Origin: Solea solea
Lineage: Eukaryota > Chordata > Actinopteri > Pleuronectiformes > Soleidae
Length of the DNA stretch: 64,000 nucleotides
NCBI RefSeq assembly: GCF_958295425.1
Contig: NC_081149.1
Coordinates: 22,057,964 to 22,121,963, forward strand
Direction: 5' to 3'
In this document: piece after piece, positions 1-12,543 of the stretch
Numbering within the stretch: the stretch's first letter is position 1
Layout of the letters: the number at the start of each line of letters is the position of its first letter
The notes under the pieces: generated by a model
What the model saw: the letters and a program-made list of their open reading frames with translations, nothing else
The model's database searches: none
What the model was told of the DNA's origin: nothing
Translations under genes and position numbers: made by a program

Positions 1-730
1 TGGCCGTCACCCAGTCCTGCAGCACCGGGGAGTTGTCGAAGTCGTGCGCCGACGGTCTTCCGTCCAGCGTGCTGAAGGCGATGAGTCCACCTGTCAGCGG
101 GTGCATGTCCGTGTGTGAGTCCGTGCAGATGGCCTCCTGCTCGTTCTGCTTGGTGATGGCTGCCTTATTCTGCCTGTTGTACATCTTCTTACACTGCGTG
201 GAGTAAAACTGGAACGGCACCCAGGTTTTACCGTAGTCCATGGACTTGTAGATGGCCATGGATTCTGGTCTGGGTGAGCAGAACTGCAGGCTCACGTAAG
301 TGACCTCGAACTTTTTACCCAGGGACAGAGTGAGGGTGACGTTCTGCGGGTACTGCACGTAGTTTTCAGACTGCCAGCAGGTCAGGTTGTGAGGGTTGTT
401 CAGGTCAGTCAGGTACGCGGGCGGATGGGACTTCTTGGGATCCCCGGCGTCGCACGTGTGACAGTCCCTGGACATGTCCTCCCCCTTCTCGGAGACCACG
501 CAGTACCTGGCGGCCGGGTTGCCGCAGGTGCTGGACACGCGCACGTCCTTCCCAAACGCGGAGTTGACGAAGTCGGGGATGCACCTCCGCGGGTTCCCGT
601 TCTCATCATAGCACGGGTCCGGAGGAGAGGACTGCGCTGCAAACATGCTCAGCACGTATCCCGCAAAGACGCCTTTGGTCAGCGCAGAAAGTGTCACCAT
701 AGTGACCCAAACCTCCAAAATCCTCTGCAT
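1..730 (-). CDS. ntn1: Netrin-1, N-terminal part (partial, continues beyond the left edge)
   Basis: Netrin-1 is a secreted laminin-related guidance cue that acts through DCC/UNC5-type receptors. The visible 243 residues start at a Met (730-728), followed by a hydrophobic signal-peptide-like stretch and then GYVLSMFA. Next comes the laminin N-terminal (domain VI) sequence, with family signatures [68 protein letters not shown] and [20 protein letters not shown]. These match netrin-1 rather than netrin-3 or -4. The reading frame is open to base 1, so the rest of domain VI, the EGF repeats and the NTR domain lie outside. Reading on the minus strand, a good acceptor (pyrimidine tract then CAG) ends at 762. 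This exon therefore appears to start at 761 with about 31 nt of 5'UTR, and an upstream non-coding exon is expected at higher coordinates. I cannot tell the a or b fish duplicate. Confidence 0.95.
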   Translation of the reverse strand, partial: MQRILEVWVTMVTLSALTKGVFAGYVLSMFAAQSSPPDPCYDENGNPRRCIPDFVNSAFGKDVRVSSTCGNPAARYCVVSEKGEDMSRDCHTCDAGDPKKSHPPAYLTDLNNPHNLTCWQSENYVQYPQNVTLTLSLGKKFEVTYVSLQFCSPRPESMAIYKSMDYGKTWVPFQFYSTQCKKMYNRQNKAAITKQNEQEAICTDSHTDMHPLTGGLIAFSTLDGRPSAHDFDNSPVLQDWVTA

Positions 731-761
731 TGTAATCCGCAGCACCGCAGGGACTGTTGCG

Positions 762-3454
762 CTGAAATGTGAGGAAGATAAAACAATCATCAGAATTCAC
801 AACACAAGATAAAGTATGAGTGAAAGAAAAGCACAATGAAGTGATGCTCAGGGATATTTTTTGCGGGACGCACGAGAACAAATCATGTCACAATTGATGT
901 ATGAAATATTCTTACGAGGTAAAAAGAAAAGTTCAGCCAGGACACTATACCTCCAAATAAACTCCTCAGCCTGAAAGTGTAGCAGAACTACTGACAGTTT
1001 GGAGAACGACTCTGTCCCGTTTACGCACCAACACACAAAAAAGAACTGCTGCTATAGAACTTGAGCTTTCCTCCCCCTCTGCTTTGAAATCCCCATATAA
1101 ATATAAGATGTGGCAAATGCCCAGCTGGCTCTGCCTCTGTCTGTCTGTCTGTCTGTCTGTCCAGTCAGTCACACCTCTGCCCACCTCTATCTCTGCCTCT
1201 ACCATTCCCTCTCTGCCGTTCAAGAAGGAAGAAGGAAAGGGGGTTCACACACTCACTCACTCACTCACTCACTCACTGCAGAGGAGTCACAGAATGTTGT
1301 TGTCTCTGTGGAGGGAGAGGGAGCAGCGACATCTTCTGGTACAAGAGTTAAACTACACACTTAAGGACATCTTAAATCTTGACATTTCGACACAAAGAAA
1401 TGTTTATTTTCCCTTAAAGCATCAGGATGTGCTTTTATTGCAGCGTCAGCACCTTCTCTATTTGTTGTTATAATTAATTATAATAATAACAATTAATTGT
1501 GCTGTTTCCTTAACATTTCACTCACACAATAACACGTTTACAGGTGAATCTAATTTCTACAGTTTACATCCCACTGTATATTCACCAGGAATGACATGAT
1601 TCAAATACAAGCAGCTGCTGACACAGTAACATGTGTCTTCATTGTTATGTGAGTGTTTATTCCCTTTAATGTGAGAATATTGTTTCCATATTCATATAAA
1701 CACATTTCTAACTGCTCTAAACATAAAGTGATTGTTTCTTCTTTGTTTATGACAAACTTCCTTTGTCATAAAAGGAACTGCAAAAAAAACCCATCTGATC
1801 TGAACCTCATAAATAATTATTTGAGAATATATATATATACATATATATGTAGGTCCTATATATGTATATGTATATATGTATATGTATATAAGTATATGTA
1901 TATATATATCACATTTAAAAAAATGTAAGATTTTTTTCCAATATCTCTGCTATCAATTCCTTTTTAATGCGTTCACTTTAATGTCTCAAACCATTTTTCT
2001 CAAGGTTACGACTAAATGATTAATTATGAGGTTCAAATCAGATATTATTTACCTTTACTGTATGTTTTGTGCTCCATTGCAATCATTTGCCTATAAATAT
2101 ATTTCCTATTTCATTTATTTAAACTTGTTTTGTTTTCCTAACTTACATGTACATCTTTATTGTTTGGTGGGTTACATATTAATTTGTTGTTATTGCAGCA
2201 TATTTCACCTCTTGAGTTTGAGTCTTGAGTCTTTTAAGGGTTTTTTGTTTATTTGTAATAAACTTTTTTCCCCTTTACATTCATTGTGAAAGTTGTAACC
2301 AGTCAAACATTTACAATGATAATACATTAAAACAGACATATGGAAATGGATACATGCATCTGTACGTATACGTAAGTAAGGCTTCATATCCTCCATTTCA
2401 TTGTCCAGTCACATTCTATCCCCCAAACGATGTCATAAAACTCTATAACGTGATATAATGAGACGTTAAAGAGGGTCTGTTGAGATTTGTCACTTCTGTG
2501 ACTCCTCCCACACTTCTCGTCTGCATGGTGTCGTTTAAACCACCTCAGCATTAACACTCGTTCAGTTCCTGTTTTGCAGAATACACTGTGTTGCCCCGTC
2601 TGAGCGGCCGGAGGCTCTATTTTTGAAACTCAGCCTCAGAGGAGGGAGGATGTCGTCTCTGGATCGTTTCCCTGCTCCACCTCAGAAGTGATCGCTCTGG
2701 GACAATATTAGGAGACACATCACTGCAGCTTAAGGTAGAGTTATGTCTCTTTGTATATATACATATTTATACATATATATGTGTGTGTGTGTGTGTGTGT
2801 CTCACTCTACAAAGTAATGACCGACTTTTATTTCCCTTTTAATGTGTCAGCACATGTACAGTGTGCTCTGTGCGTGTTTATTATACGTGATGATTTAATA
2901 TACCGCATTCTTAAACACAACAGAGCCGCTACTGTTGCACAGCTTTCAATCAGATCTGGCTGCAAAATGTCATTTAAGCTCTGCAAATTTCCTGTTCCCC
3001 TTCTGACAGCCGCTGAAAAAGCTGGTGTCACAACAGCTGCAGTCAGGAGCGCGCAGTAGAAAGTAGGTTCGTTGAAGTGTGGAGTCATCACGGCTCTTCC
3101 TCGCCTCTCCTCTCCTCTCCTCTTCTGTCGGAGCTGTACTTGGACACATGTACGGTAGCATGTACGTCTGCGTGGCAACACATTCTGCCTATAAACAATA
3201 GAATAACACCTGCTTCCTCAGTGGACAATCGATGGGCTTGCCAACAGATACGACTGAGAGCTGAGCTGCTGCCTGTGTTTGTTGCCCTCCTGTAAAGGCA
3301 AACAACATTTCCTGCACGTTCCTCCTTCATTATTCAATCTGCGTTTGTACACTTATGTTTATTACTTAATGAATGTGCTTCAGTATCTTTTCTTGCTGTG
3401 ATTTATGTCTTTTATGTCAGTTGAATGCTTCACTGGGGAATGTCACACACAGAT
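762..3454. other. Intergenic or 5' region of ntn1; no supported coding gene
   Basis: I see no conserved protein here. The stretch is AT-rich. It holds a (CTGT)n run near 1137-1162, an (ACTC)n run near 1248-1278, AT/GTAT-rich tracts near 1828-1905, a (GT)n run near 2779-2800 and a CTCCT-rich run near 3100-3124. A GC-richer patch at about 2590-2735 ends in AAG|gtagag, and could be a non-coding first exon of pik3r5, but nothing proves it. Non-coding upstream exons and the promoter of ntn1 (minus strand) could also lie here. Confidence 0.5.
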
Positions 3455-3526
3455 GGGGATGTAGCTCAGTGGTAGAGCGCATGCTTTGCATGTATGAGGC
3501 CCCGGGTTCAATCCCCGGCATCTCCA
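3455..3526 (+). tRNA. tRNA-Ala (anticodon TGC)
   Basis: A complete 72-nt cloverleaf can be read. Acceptor strands GGGGATG and CATCTCC pair with one G3:U70 wobble, the identity element of alanine tRNAs, and the discriminator base is A. The D arm is GCTC...GAGC. The anticodon stem CATGC/GTATG carries loop TTTGCAT (anticodon TGC). The T arm is CCGGG-TTCAATC-CCCGG. The A and B boxes are intact. No CCA is encoded, as usual in eukaryotes. Oddly, no TTTT run follows until about 3634, so the pol III stop is weak or distant. Confidence 0.95.
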
Positions 3527-4607
3527 CTTTACTTAATGATTACACAATAGTTATTATGTAATGTCCGTGTAGGTTCTCCCTCAATTTCCCCCCTCAGGGA
3601 TTAATGAAGTAGTTCTTATTCTCTAGAACAGAGTTCAGTTTTAATATAAAACATATGACAATAACACACTGCGTTATGGAAGCAAATTTAATTAAAGGAA
3701 CGCTCCGCTGCTTTAGCTGGAATGTGATGATAAGGACGGTGAATGGTTGAAGGCAAAATCAGATAAACGGATATATAAATAAATGCATAAGCGAGTCCTG
3801 AACTTACATGAACTTTGTTAACTTGTAGACTGATGGTTTATTGTGTCATTCACTTTATCTCCCTGTCGGCCTTTTCCTGTGTTGATGGGCACATGTGACC
3901 CTACAAACATTATTCACACTTGCATTGATATAGTACGTACGTGGACTCTGAAGGAAGTCTAACATATAGATTCACAAGCTTATCTTCCACAGTGAAGATG
4001 TATCTGTATGGTGCACCCTAACCACCCCATCTTTTTTCATTTTTTTATTTATTTTTTTAAAAAGAGGAAGTTCCGTTGTACTTTATCTGATTTTTCCGTC
4101 TTTTACTTTGAAAGTGGCATCAACACAGGTTGCGGCTTTATCTTCGAAAACTAAAGGTGACGGACGAGCATGAAACGGGAAGTTGTCCTTTAGAAATATT
4201 CATTTCCATGCCAGTGTGAGTCACAGAAACCTGGTGTCACCCGAGGTTTTTTAGAATGAAAAAGTAGAAGTTGTGGTGACTGTTTTTGTCCAGCTCACCT
4301 CCGGTCCATTCACACAGTCAATGACTCACTGGTTCTGGTAGGAAGTGGCAGGGTGAATGTCCTCTGCCAGACGTCTTTGTGGTGGACATTTGCGTCTGCG
4401 TCTCTCTCTGTTTGAGCCCATAACTCGGACATTTGCGTGCGATTGTCTCAACAACAATTATGATAAAGTGGTGGCAACAGCAGTAAGAGGAAGTTACATA
4501 CATAATAATGTACAATAATAGGGTGTCATTCTTGCCTTTATTTCAGGACTTCCTGCCGCTTTACTCTCTGTATTTCGTCCGTGGATGTTGTCGGGCTTCA
4601 GCAGAGG
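3527..4607. other. tRNA to pik3r5 interval, including pik3r5 5'UTR
   Basis: No gene seen. A pyrimidine-rich acceptor (tttatttcag, ending 4547) suggests that the first coding exon of pik3r5 begins at 4548, so 4548-4607 would be 5'UTR. An out-of-frame ATG lies in it at 4585. Confidence 0.5.
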
Positions 4608-7600
4608 ATGGAGCCGAGCTCATGCACAGAAGATCGCATCCAGCATGTCCTCGAGCGCTGCCTCTGCGACCTGGGCCTCAACAATCCTGACAAGCAGCTC
4701 TGGAACGGTATGAACCCATCCCATAATCCCTGATGACAGTAACATTACATTTAAGTAACATTAAAAAAAGAAAAACACAGTTAACTTAATGTAACGTGTA
4801 GAATTAAGGTTACACCATACAACTCAATACAAACATTGTGACAGCAGGGTCCTATTGAATGTTAAATTCAATATTAATGTAAACTATTTAACTGTACATT
4901 CACACTTAACATGCTGGTTATTTGCATTACTTTCACAGCAAAATACTGTATATAATTACAGTAAATTACTGTATTATATAATACTGCACTTTCACTGTCG
5001 GTAGATAAATGGAATACAGCCATAATTAATTTGATTGTTTACACATGTGGTTTTCCTACTGTGAATTGGTAGCTGTTTACTACAACTTTGTAGTTATACC
5101 ATATATTACTATATTTTAATGTTTTATTCTAACTTACCTCACAGTAATTATGTCACACATTATATTACTGTGATTTGGCAGTATTTAAAATCACTCCACT
5201 AGTTTCCTGTAATAACCACATGTTTAATAATCTCACAAGATAACAGCCTGAGGAAATGAGAGTGATGTAATTCACAAGATCAAATCAGCGCTTGGTGAAG
5301 TGTTAAATGGTCGCAATGTGGGGTTTACTGTGCCGTTGTCATCAGAGTGAAACCTAAAAGGAGGAATCACAAGCGTTGCTTCAGCTGCTGTTGTTTTTGT
5401 GTGTGTGTGTGTGTAGCTGGATTGTGCCTTAACCGCTGGTGTTTGGAGGAACTTGTGAAGAGAGATCCGCACAACTTCCTCATCCTTCTGCAGAAAATAC
5501 TGAGGAAAACAAAAGAGGTCAAGAGCTGAAACGCCAACATCATTTTTCAAACCGCTCAGGATGACGCAGGGTTTCACGTCAGGATGTGTGGTTTTGTGTT
5601 TTTGTACAGGTGCTGGAGCAGTGTCAGTATGAACTGGTGGTGCCTCTCACGCTCCTGTTCTCTTCAACCCTTCTCAAAGTGAGTGGCTGATCTATGTAAT
5701 GGTGACATTGTAAGCACAAAGCAACATGTTTATTGTATGTTTGTCTCCTGCTCTCTGTCCACCTGCTTCAGGCTCCTTACGTGGCTCCAGACTGTGATGT
5801 TGTGTGGGACGCGTACCTGCTCTTCCACAGCTTCCTGTCCTGGCCTGAGCCTTGCTGCTCTGCCAGTAAACGTCTCATACGTATCATCCAGCAGGAGCTC
5901 AGAGCGCCAGGTAAGCTTTTGTCAACTGAAGTGGAAAAGCTAATGTCTTTCTTTCACGCTATGAAAGTGACAGATACATTTTTGCTCATTCCCAAACAAG
6001 GCTCCAAGTCCCAAAGTGAGTTATTTCTGCAGTTTTCAGAGGGCAGTTACAGCCGTGGTACTCTGAAAGGACAAAAATGTACTTTGACACTTACGTTTGC
6101 TCATGTCCCTTCTGCTAAAACAGAAGAAAATGTTATGTAAGTGTTATTTCAGCGAGCAGCCACCAGGGGGCAATCATGCACATGTACACCTTGATACAGT
6201 TTGGTGAATGTAGTAAAGCCCTGAGTGAAGTAGCTGAATTGCAGTGAACGCTGGTTTTAGTTGTTAGCAACATTTAAAAATGGAAAAGAAAAAAAACAGC
6301 TACGGTATTAGTTATTTAACTAATGGAGAAATTGTTCAAATAATTACAAACATGGCTAGGTAAGGAGTCCATTAAGAAACATCTGAAATAAGAGAAAATA
6401 GGATACTGCAAAATAAAATTATATTTTAAACGAGTTTGAAATGATCACCGTCAATGTTGTGGTGTTACATTTTGTTACAAGTAGACGTGGCTGGTGTTAA
6501 TATTCGTCTTCAACCACTGTGGCTGCAGTTGTCGTTTATTTTTGTATGCAGGCATTTCATTTCAAAGGCTGGTGAGGACAGAGCAGGGGCTCCCCCCCGA
6601 CATTCACACCTCTAAAACCATGTAAGTTCTAATTCTAGATGCTCTTCAAACCACAATAATGACCAAAGAAAGGTAAGAACTTTGACTGTCCTTGTGTACT
6701 CTAATGTGTAACCTGTGTGTCTACATTAGGATGGTTCTCTTAGTGAGCTCAGATGAAGACGTCCCTCCAGAGGTCCAGTCTGTCTCTGAGCAGCTGAGCG
6801 GCACCCAGTTCTCCAGCAGAGACGTCATCATCACCGTCCTCCAGCACAGCTTTCAGGCTGTGCTGGGCAAGAGGCACGAGCTGCAGCCGCTGCTCGCCGC
6901 CCTGCAGGTGACTCATGAACACAGAGCATCCCGTTTTGTTTCTTCTGAAGTCCGTCTCTAAAGAATGCTTCCATGCTCTTACAGACAAAGCGGCTGGAGG
7001 AGCTCCTACAGGCAGTGACTGAGAGCATGGAGATAGCAGCCGCCACAGGAGACGTCAGCACAGCGAAGCAGGCTCTGCTGAGCAAAATGGAGAGGCTCAG
7101 AGAAAGTCTGGTTCCAGCTGAGGGCTGCTCACACTCTGGTAAGACAAAGAACTACAAAACCATACATCAAATCTAATGTCACTGACAAACTTTGGCTGCT
7201 TTTTCCCATTACTATGTTTAAACATATAATATATACAGAGGGTATAAGATTGTGCAATATAGAGTGTCTTATATCCTTTATTTCAGCAACTTTATAAACA
7301 CACCTGAGCAAATAGTTCTAAATATGTTTAAAATCAGATTGAATTTGTGGTATTTGGAAATATGCTCCAGTTCAAAGTTCACTGGCTTGTTTCTATGAAA
7401 AAAGAAAGAAAATAAAAGTGTCTATTTTGTGACTTCTGCACAATTATTGCTACTAAAAATGTGATATATAAGGAATCATAGCAGAAGAGACTGTGCAGTT
7501 TTAGCTGTGCTCAGAGACACCAAGTGCCTGCAACTACTCATGTAGTTGGAGCAGAGACACATCGTTTACGCTTCTGTTCCGCAGATCAGATAACAGATCA

Positions 7601-10600
7601 GTTCTTTGGTGCATTCACATCTGTGCTTACACATGTGGTCAGGCACTATCAATCTGATCACAGAAAACATGTTTACAATGTTGAAACTTGGGTGAATGAC
7701 CTATATGTAAGTGAAACAACACACTACAGTGGCCAAAAAAAGATGACTCAGGAAGTGCTTCGTGCTCAGTTGGGTGTTAACTAAATTAACAAGACCATCA
7801 GTGAGATGATTCTTTTATCTTCTATTAACTTGGCCCAGTGATTCAGTAGATTAAGTTGGCTAATAACTCGACAGCACTTTAATTTGTATTCTTTGAACCA
7901 CCATTCTGAATAATGACTGATCAGGGATCAGTTTAGCAAGCTGATTCTTTTGTTTCATGAGTGAAAAGACTTCTTTTCTGTTGTTGCTGTTGACCATCAA
8001 CACTTCTTCATGAATCTCTTCCTCTCTTTAGGGACCGTTGAGACTTTCATGCTGCCTCACCCCAAATGTCACACGTGTCCTTGGGAGAGCGACAACTTTG
8101 GTAATTCATTCAGTTTGAGAAACCGTCAGTTTGACTGCATCGTTTATCAGAGACCTGCCTTCAACTGTATTTAATCCTCTCCTTCTTCACATTCATGCAG
8201 ACGTTCTGAATGACATTCTCCTGAGCGAGTCAGACCTGGATTCAACTGAGGACTGTTTCCTGAAATCAGAAATAGATGAAGATGATTTTAATGACACCAG
8301 CGTGGATGAAGAGGACGAGTTGGCGGGAAACAACGCCAACCTCGATTTTCAAAACCACCGCATCTCTACAGCATCTTCCTCCTCCAGGGACTCCATGTTC
8401 TCCAGCCACTCGCTCTCCTCCAGCTGGTCCGTGCCGTCCACCTCATCGGGTGTGGAAAGCGACTTCAGTGAGGACACGGGGCACGAGGACACAGAGGAAG
8501 GACCAAGCAGCTCGCCAAAGCCGAGAAAGAAGCCTAAAAAGAAGTCCAGGTCTCTGTTAGGTGTGGAACGCTTCTCCATGCTTTTCAGAAATCCCCACAG
8601 CCCAAGCATTTGCCGGCGCGCCCAGAGCATGGGTTACCGTAGCGACTCCCCCAAAGACGCTCAAAGAACTGGGACAGCACTCAAACTCTCCAGGTCTCTG
8701 TCCAGACAGACTCATCCTCTGCATAGATCCACCACTGCGTTAGACCCTCTTTCCCCGCAGAAGCACGTGTGTGTGCGCAGGAGGCCGATCCTGAGCTGCG
8801 ACGACACCGACGGGGCAGAACTGCCCACCCTGGTCAAAGTGGTGATATTTGGAGGTGACAAAGAGGCTGGCAGGCTCGCCAGGGCCTACAGTGACCTGCA
8901 GCAGAAGGAGAGCAAATGTCAGAGACTCACCAAGATGTGCCGACTGCAGTTTTACTTTGTGCCCACCAAAAGGAGGAGTCCAGGGAGTCCAGGGAGTCCA
9001 GGAGGAGGACACACGCCGACTGAAGTCCAGACAGGAAGTTCAACCAAAGCTGCTGCATCTTTGGTGAGACTTAAAAAACTCACAAAGTCTTTAATGCTAT
9101 AACTGGTACGGGAGATCAGATCGAAAAATACTAGGCAGATCTCACAGGTTTAAAAACAGGATCAAGGAATATCTGGACACTGAAGGTCAGGAAAGCACGA
9201 CTACTGTGTATATACACAGGGAGGGGACGAGACAATGAGACACAGGGAATTAGGATAATAAAAATGTCCAGTAGATTAGAAAAGCAAACACACACACGAG
9301 CGGAAAACGTGACAGGATGTTGTGGACCATCAAAGACCACCAAAATAAAACAGGAAGTAACTCAAAACGAAGAGAAACAGAGTATCGAGCCTGATAGTAA
9401 CACGAGTCGCTGTCACAGCTGATTCAGACTTTTCCATTCAGATTCTGTTAAAGTGTGATTATGCAAGTGCTTCTACTTTGTAAGCCTTCCTAACCCTTTA
9501 TAAAGGTTGTAACTTAAATGTTAATAAATGAGCTATAAACCTCCAATTACACACCATGTCATTAATGAAGGGAAATCCATTAAAATATGAATTTAAAAAT
9601 GGTTAATAATGAGAGTCATGGGATTATCATTATTAATGAGCAAACTGAAGTCAGTCATATTCATAATTAAATATGAATTGAATTATTTATGGGTTATATA
9701 TCTTTATTATTACATATTTAATTACTTAATTTGAAATGCTGTTAATAAATGATACTAAATAGTACTAAATACTAAAGAGACAGTTACTTATTATGCTGTA
9801 AAAGGACAAAAAGTTTGTTTGTATTCATTTATCATAACTATTTTTAAACCATTTACAAGCTGTGATGTCATCAAGCAGCTCTCTATGTAGGATTTTCTTT
9901 AAGAAGTCAATTCATGGACGTGCTTACAGGACAGATACTACACTGCCATGAAATGTAGTTACGACTATTTCATTCTTTACTCTACAGGAGTCGAACGACT
10001 TGATGCTCAAGGACAGCACTGCACACATAGCCAAGATGTTGGGCATGATGGATCCCTGGTACGAGCGCAACGTCCTGAGTCTGCTCAGCCTGTCCTCCGA
10101 CGTCCTCTGTCAGGTAACGCTTCAAGTACAGTCATTCCCAGAGACGACCACTGAACAGCCTTTTATTTTAAATAACAACAGACATTACTCTAACATGTTA
10201 ATTGTTCTGTTGAATGTGAAAGCAGTTTAAATGAACATTAATATATAAAAATGTTATGATATCTTTGACTCTCTTTGACTCAGACTGCTTGTAAGGAAGT
10301 CTCTGAGGGCAGTGCCAGCACGGAGCGGCTCCCCCTGCTGGCCGACCTGCTGCTGTATTACTGCAGGCATGCGGACCAGCCTGTTCTGGTGCAGCTCTAC
10401 CAGGCCGAGGTCAGAGGAGCAGTAAACACACACACACACACACACACATCTAGCCTTTAAGGGACTCTACATTGACTTCCATTCATTTGGTACAAAGCAT
10501 TAGCTCTAATCTGAACCACTAACAGTTAATGTCTTTAACTTTTAGCTCTAAACGTCAGCCGGTCCTGACAAGATCAGTGTTTATGTCAGAAAATCCTAAA

Positions 10601-12241
10601 CAGGCTCCAGAGTCACTCACTCTGGTCTGTAATGACAGTGAGTCCGTGCTGACTCACTCTCCGAGTGTCTCGTCTCTTTGTCTCTGCACAGCTGACTTTG
10701 GCTGGAGGGGAGACGAGAAGGGAAGTGTTCATTCATTCTCTGGAGCTCGGTCACTCTGCTGGAACCAGAGCTGTTAAAGCTATGGGTGAGTGTCCCTCTC
10801 ACATACACACACACACACACATACGCAGACAGCCACAACGCCACACAGTCACACACGGTGTAATGTGTGCTGCATTGTCTCTATAGGAGCCGCCAGCAAA
10901 CGCTTTGGAATCGATGAAGAGCGTCAGGCTGTTCCTCTGACGCTTAGTGTTGCCTACAACAAGGTATTGTTCCCACCCACAAACACTCATCAGTCTCTAT
11001 AAGGGACACAGACAGACGGTTGGAACAAGGGTTTTCTCCATGGAGTTTGGATGTTCTCCCCCTTTGTGTGTGGGTTTTACCCATTTTAAGCAAATTGGAC
11101 TCTTAATTAACTGTTAACGGTGAGAGTGAATGGCCCCATGATGGACTGGTGAAGTGTCCAGGGTGTACCCCGCCTTTTTTATCCTCTTAGGATAAAGAGG
11201 AAGACGATGAATAACGAATGAGTCACTCAACAGGCATACCTAATAAAGTGGTTGTTAATGAGTGCGTGTTGAAGTTTTTATAATCTGACCTACTCGTGGA
11301 CACTCATTTGCAGGTGGCTGTAAGTGGGAGGAGTCAGTGGACCGAGACAGAGATAGTGTGCACATCGCTTAATCTTCACAAAGCCTGCAGGACGCCTGAG
11401 CATCTGTGGGACGGTGATTATCGTCGCCCTGTTGTCATTTACATTCATGTGTTTTGCTTGCATTGTGGTTGCTAAGTCAGTGAAATGTTCTGTGTCCAGA
11501 TTCAAGAATAGAAAGTCTGCAGCTGACAATCACTGAAGTTGTGAAGAAGCACTGCTCCAAATCTAAAAAGTGCAACAACCAGGTGACTTGTGTTGTGTTT
11601 TGTTTTTAAACATAGTCCAAACAAATGTCAGTGTCATCCACCCTCTCACATCTCTGCTCCCTCATGTTTACACCTGACAGCTCATCTCAGTGTCAGAGGT
11701 GAAGGTGGACAGGGTGGAGGTGAGCAGCGGCGATGACGGGGGAACCTTTGCCGTGTGTCTGGATCAGGACGAGAGGAAGTTCATCCAGAGTGTGACCAGG
11801 TACCAGACACTTTTATTGTGACATTATAGCTATAAAAGTGGGAGCGTTTGTGTGTATACAGCAGCAGTGCAGGGGCAAGAAGCATTTCTACTGTAAAACT
11901 ACTGAACAACCAGGTTTTTTTGAGCTGTAGAATTCACTTCTAAAACATTTTTTATGGCCACTTCTTTGTGTTTTCAGTCATATTCCAACTTGTTTGTAGC
12001 TGTATGGCTTTATAAGAGCAATATTGCTGTTGCGGCCATCTGTCCTGACATAAAACAAACAATGTTGCTGGGAAACATGCCGACTTAAAAGTTACACTTA
12101 TAAAATAAAAGAAGTCATGTTGAAGTCCTTTTTAATGCCACTTACCAACCGAGAGAGCTGAAACACCATCCATGTATTTCACCAAAAGCACCTCTAATCT
12201 GCACTGCAAAGTAAAATACAGCGTCACACATTTCTGACACA

Positions 12242-12284
<43 letters not shown>

Positions 12285-12436
12285 GCAGGTGTGACGTGTC
12301 CCTGTGCTGTAAACCGGGCAGCAACTCTGACTGGAAGTCCTACACGCCGTTACCGGGCCAAGTTCAGCCTCTGCACCCGTCCTACTGCTCTCTGCTCTGC
12401 CTTCCCATCACCTCGTTCTCTGCTTCACATCCCTGA
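4608..12436 (+). CDS. pik3r5: Phosphoinositide 3-kinase regulatory subunit 5 (p101)
   Basis: Regulatory subunit of PI3K-gamma. It binds the p110-gamma catalytic chain and G-beta-gamma, coupling GPCRs to PIP3 production at the plasma membrane. My 17-exon model is 4608-4707, 5417-5517, 5610-5678, 5772-5910, 6552-6621, 6730-6907, 6985-7138, 8032-8100, 8201-9063, 9988-10113, 10284-10409, 10692-10785, 10887-10963, 11314-11413, 11500-11582, 11681-11799 and 12289-12436. It totals 2616 nt, 871 residues (human about 880). Matches to p101: [14 protein letters not shown] at the start; [20 protein letters not shown]; an acidic/Ser-rich linker in the large exon 9; [69 protein letters not shown]; and [14 protein letters not shown] at the end. 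The start is chosen because CTEDRIQH follows it. Exon 17's acceptor tract is a (CTGT)n array. Its paralogue pik3r6 follows directly. Confidence 0.93.
7206..7483 (+). repeat. Dispersed repeat copy 1 (pik3r5 intron 7)
   Basis: About 280 bp, AT-rich. Its reverse complement reappears with moderate divergence at about 14527-14850 in pik3r6 intron 2. Shared landmarks are TGCAATATAGAGTGTCTTATATCC (one base differs), TTCAAAGTTCACT, and CTTCTGCACAATTATTGCTACT followed by AAAAATGTGATAT. No coding content. The element family is not identified, but a degenerate MITE is plausible. Confidence 0.7.
11031..11225 (+). mobile_element. SINE-like repeat, 5'-truncated (pik3r5 intron 13)
   Basis: Contains the segments GGAGTTTGGATGTTCTCC, CCATGATGGACTGG and GTGTCCAGGGTGTACCCCGC. 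These recur in at least three other places in this window (38284-38524, 38540-38765 reversed, 58826-59037). This layout is very common in teleost genomes as a SINE-type interspersed repeat. The 5' promoter-bearing head is missing here. Confidence 0.65.
12243..12286 (+). repeat. (CTGT)n microsatellite forming the pik3r5 exon 17 acceptor tract
   Basis: Ten to eleven perfect CTGT units run directly into GCAG|G, the acceptor of the last coding exon. The repeat itself therefore supplies the polypyrimidine tract. Confidence 0.95.
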
Positions 12437-12459
12437 CACACTTCTGACATCCTGCAGAG

Positions 12460-12543
<84 letters not shown>

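Noticed and set aside
409..881. Overlapping open frames on both strands across the ntn1 exon, for example 389-772 plus
   Set aside because: They are shadows of the netrin-1 coding frame on the minus strand. None has family similarity.
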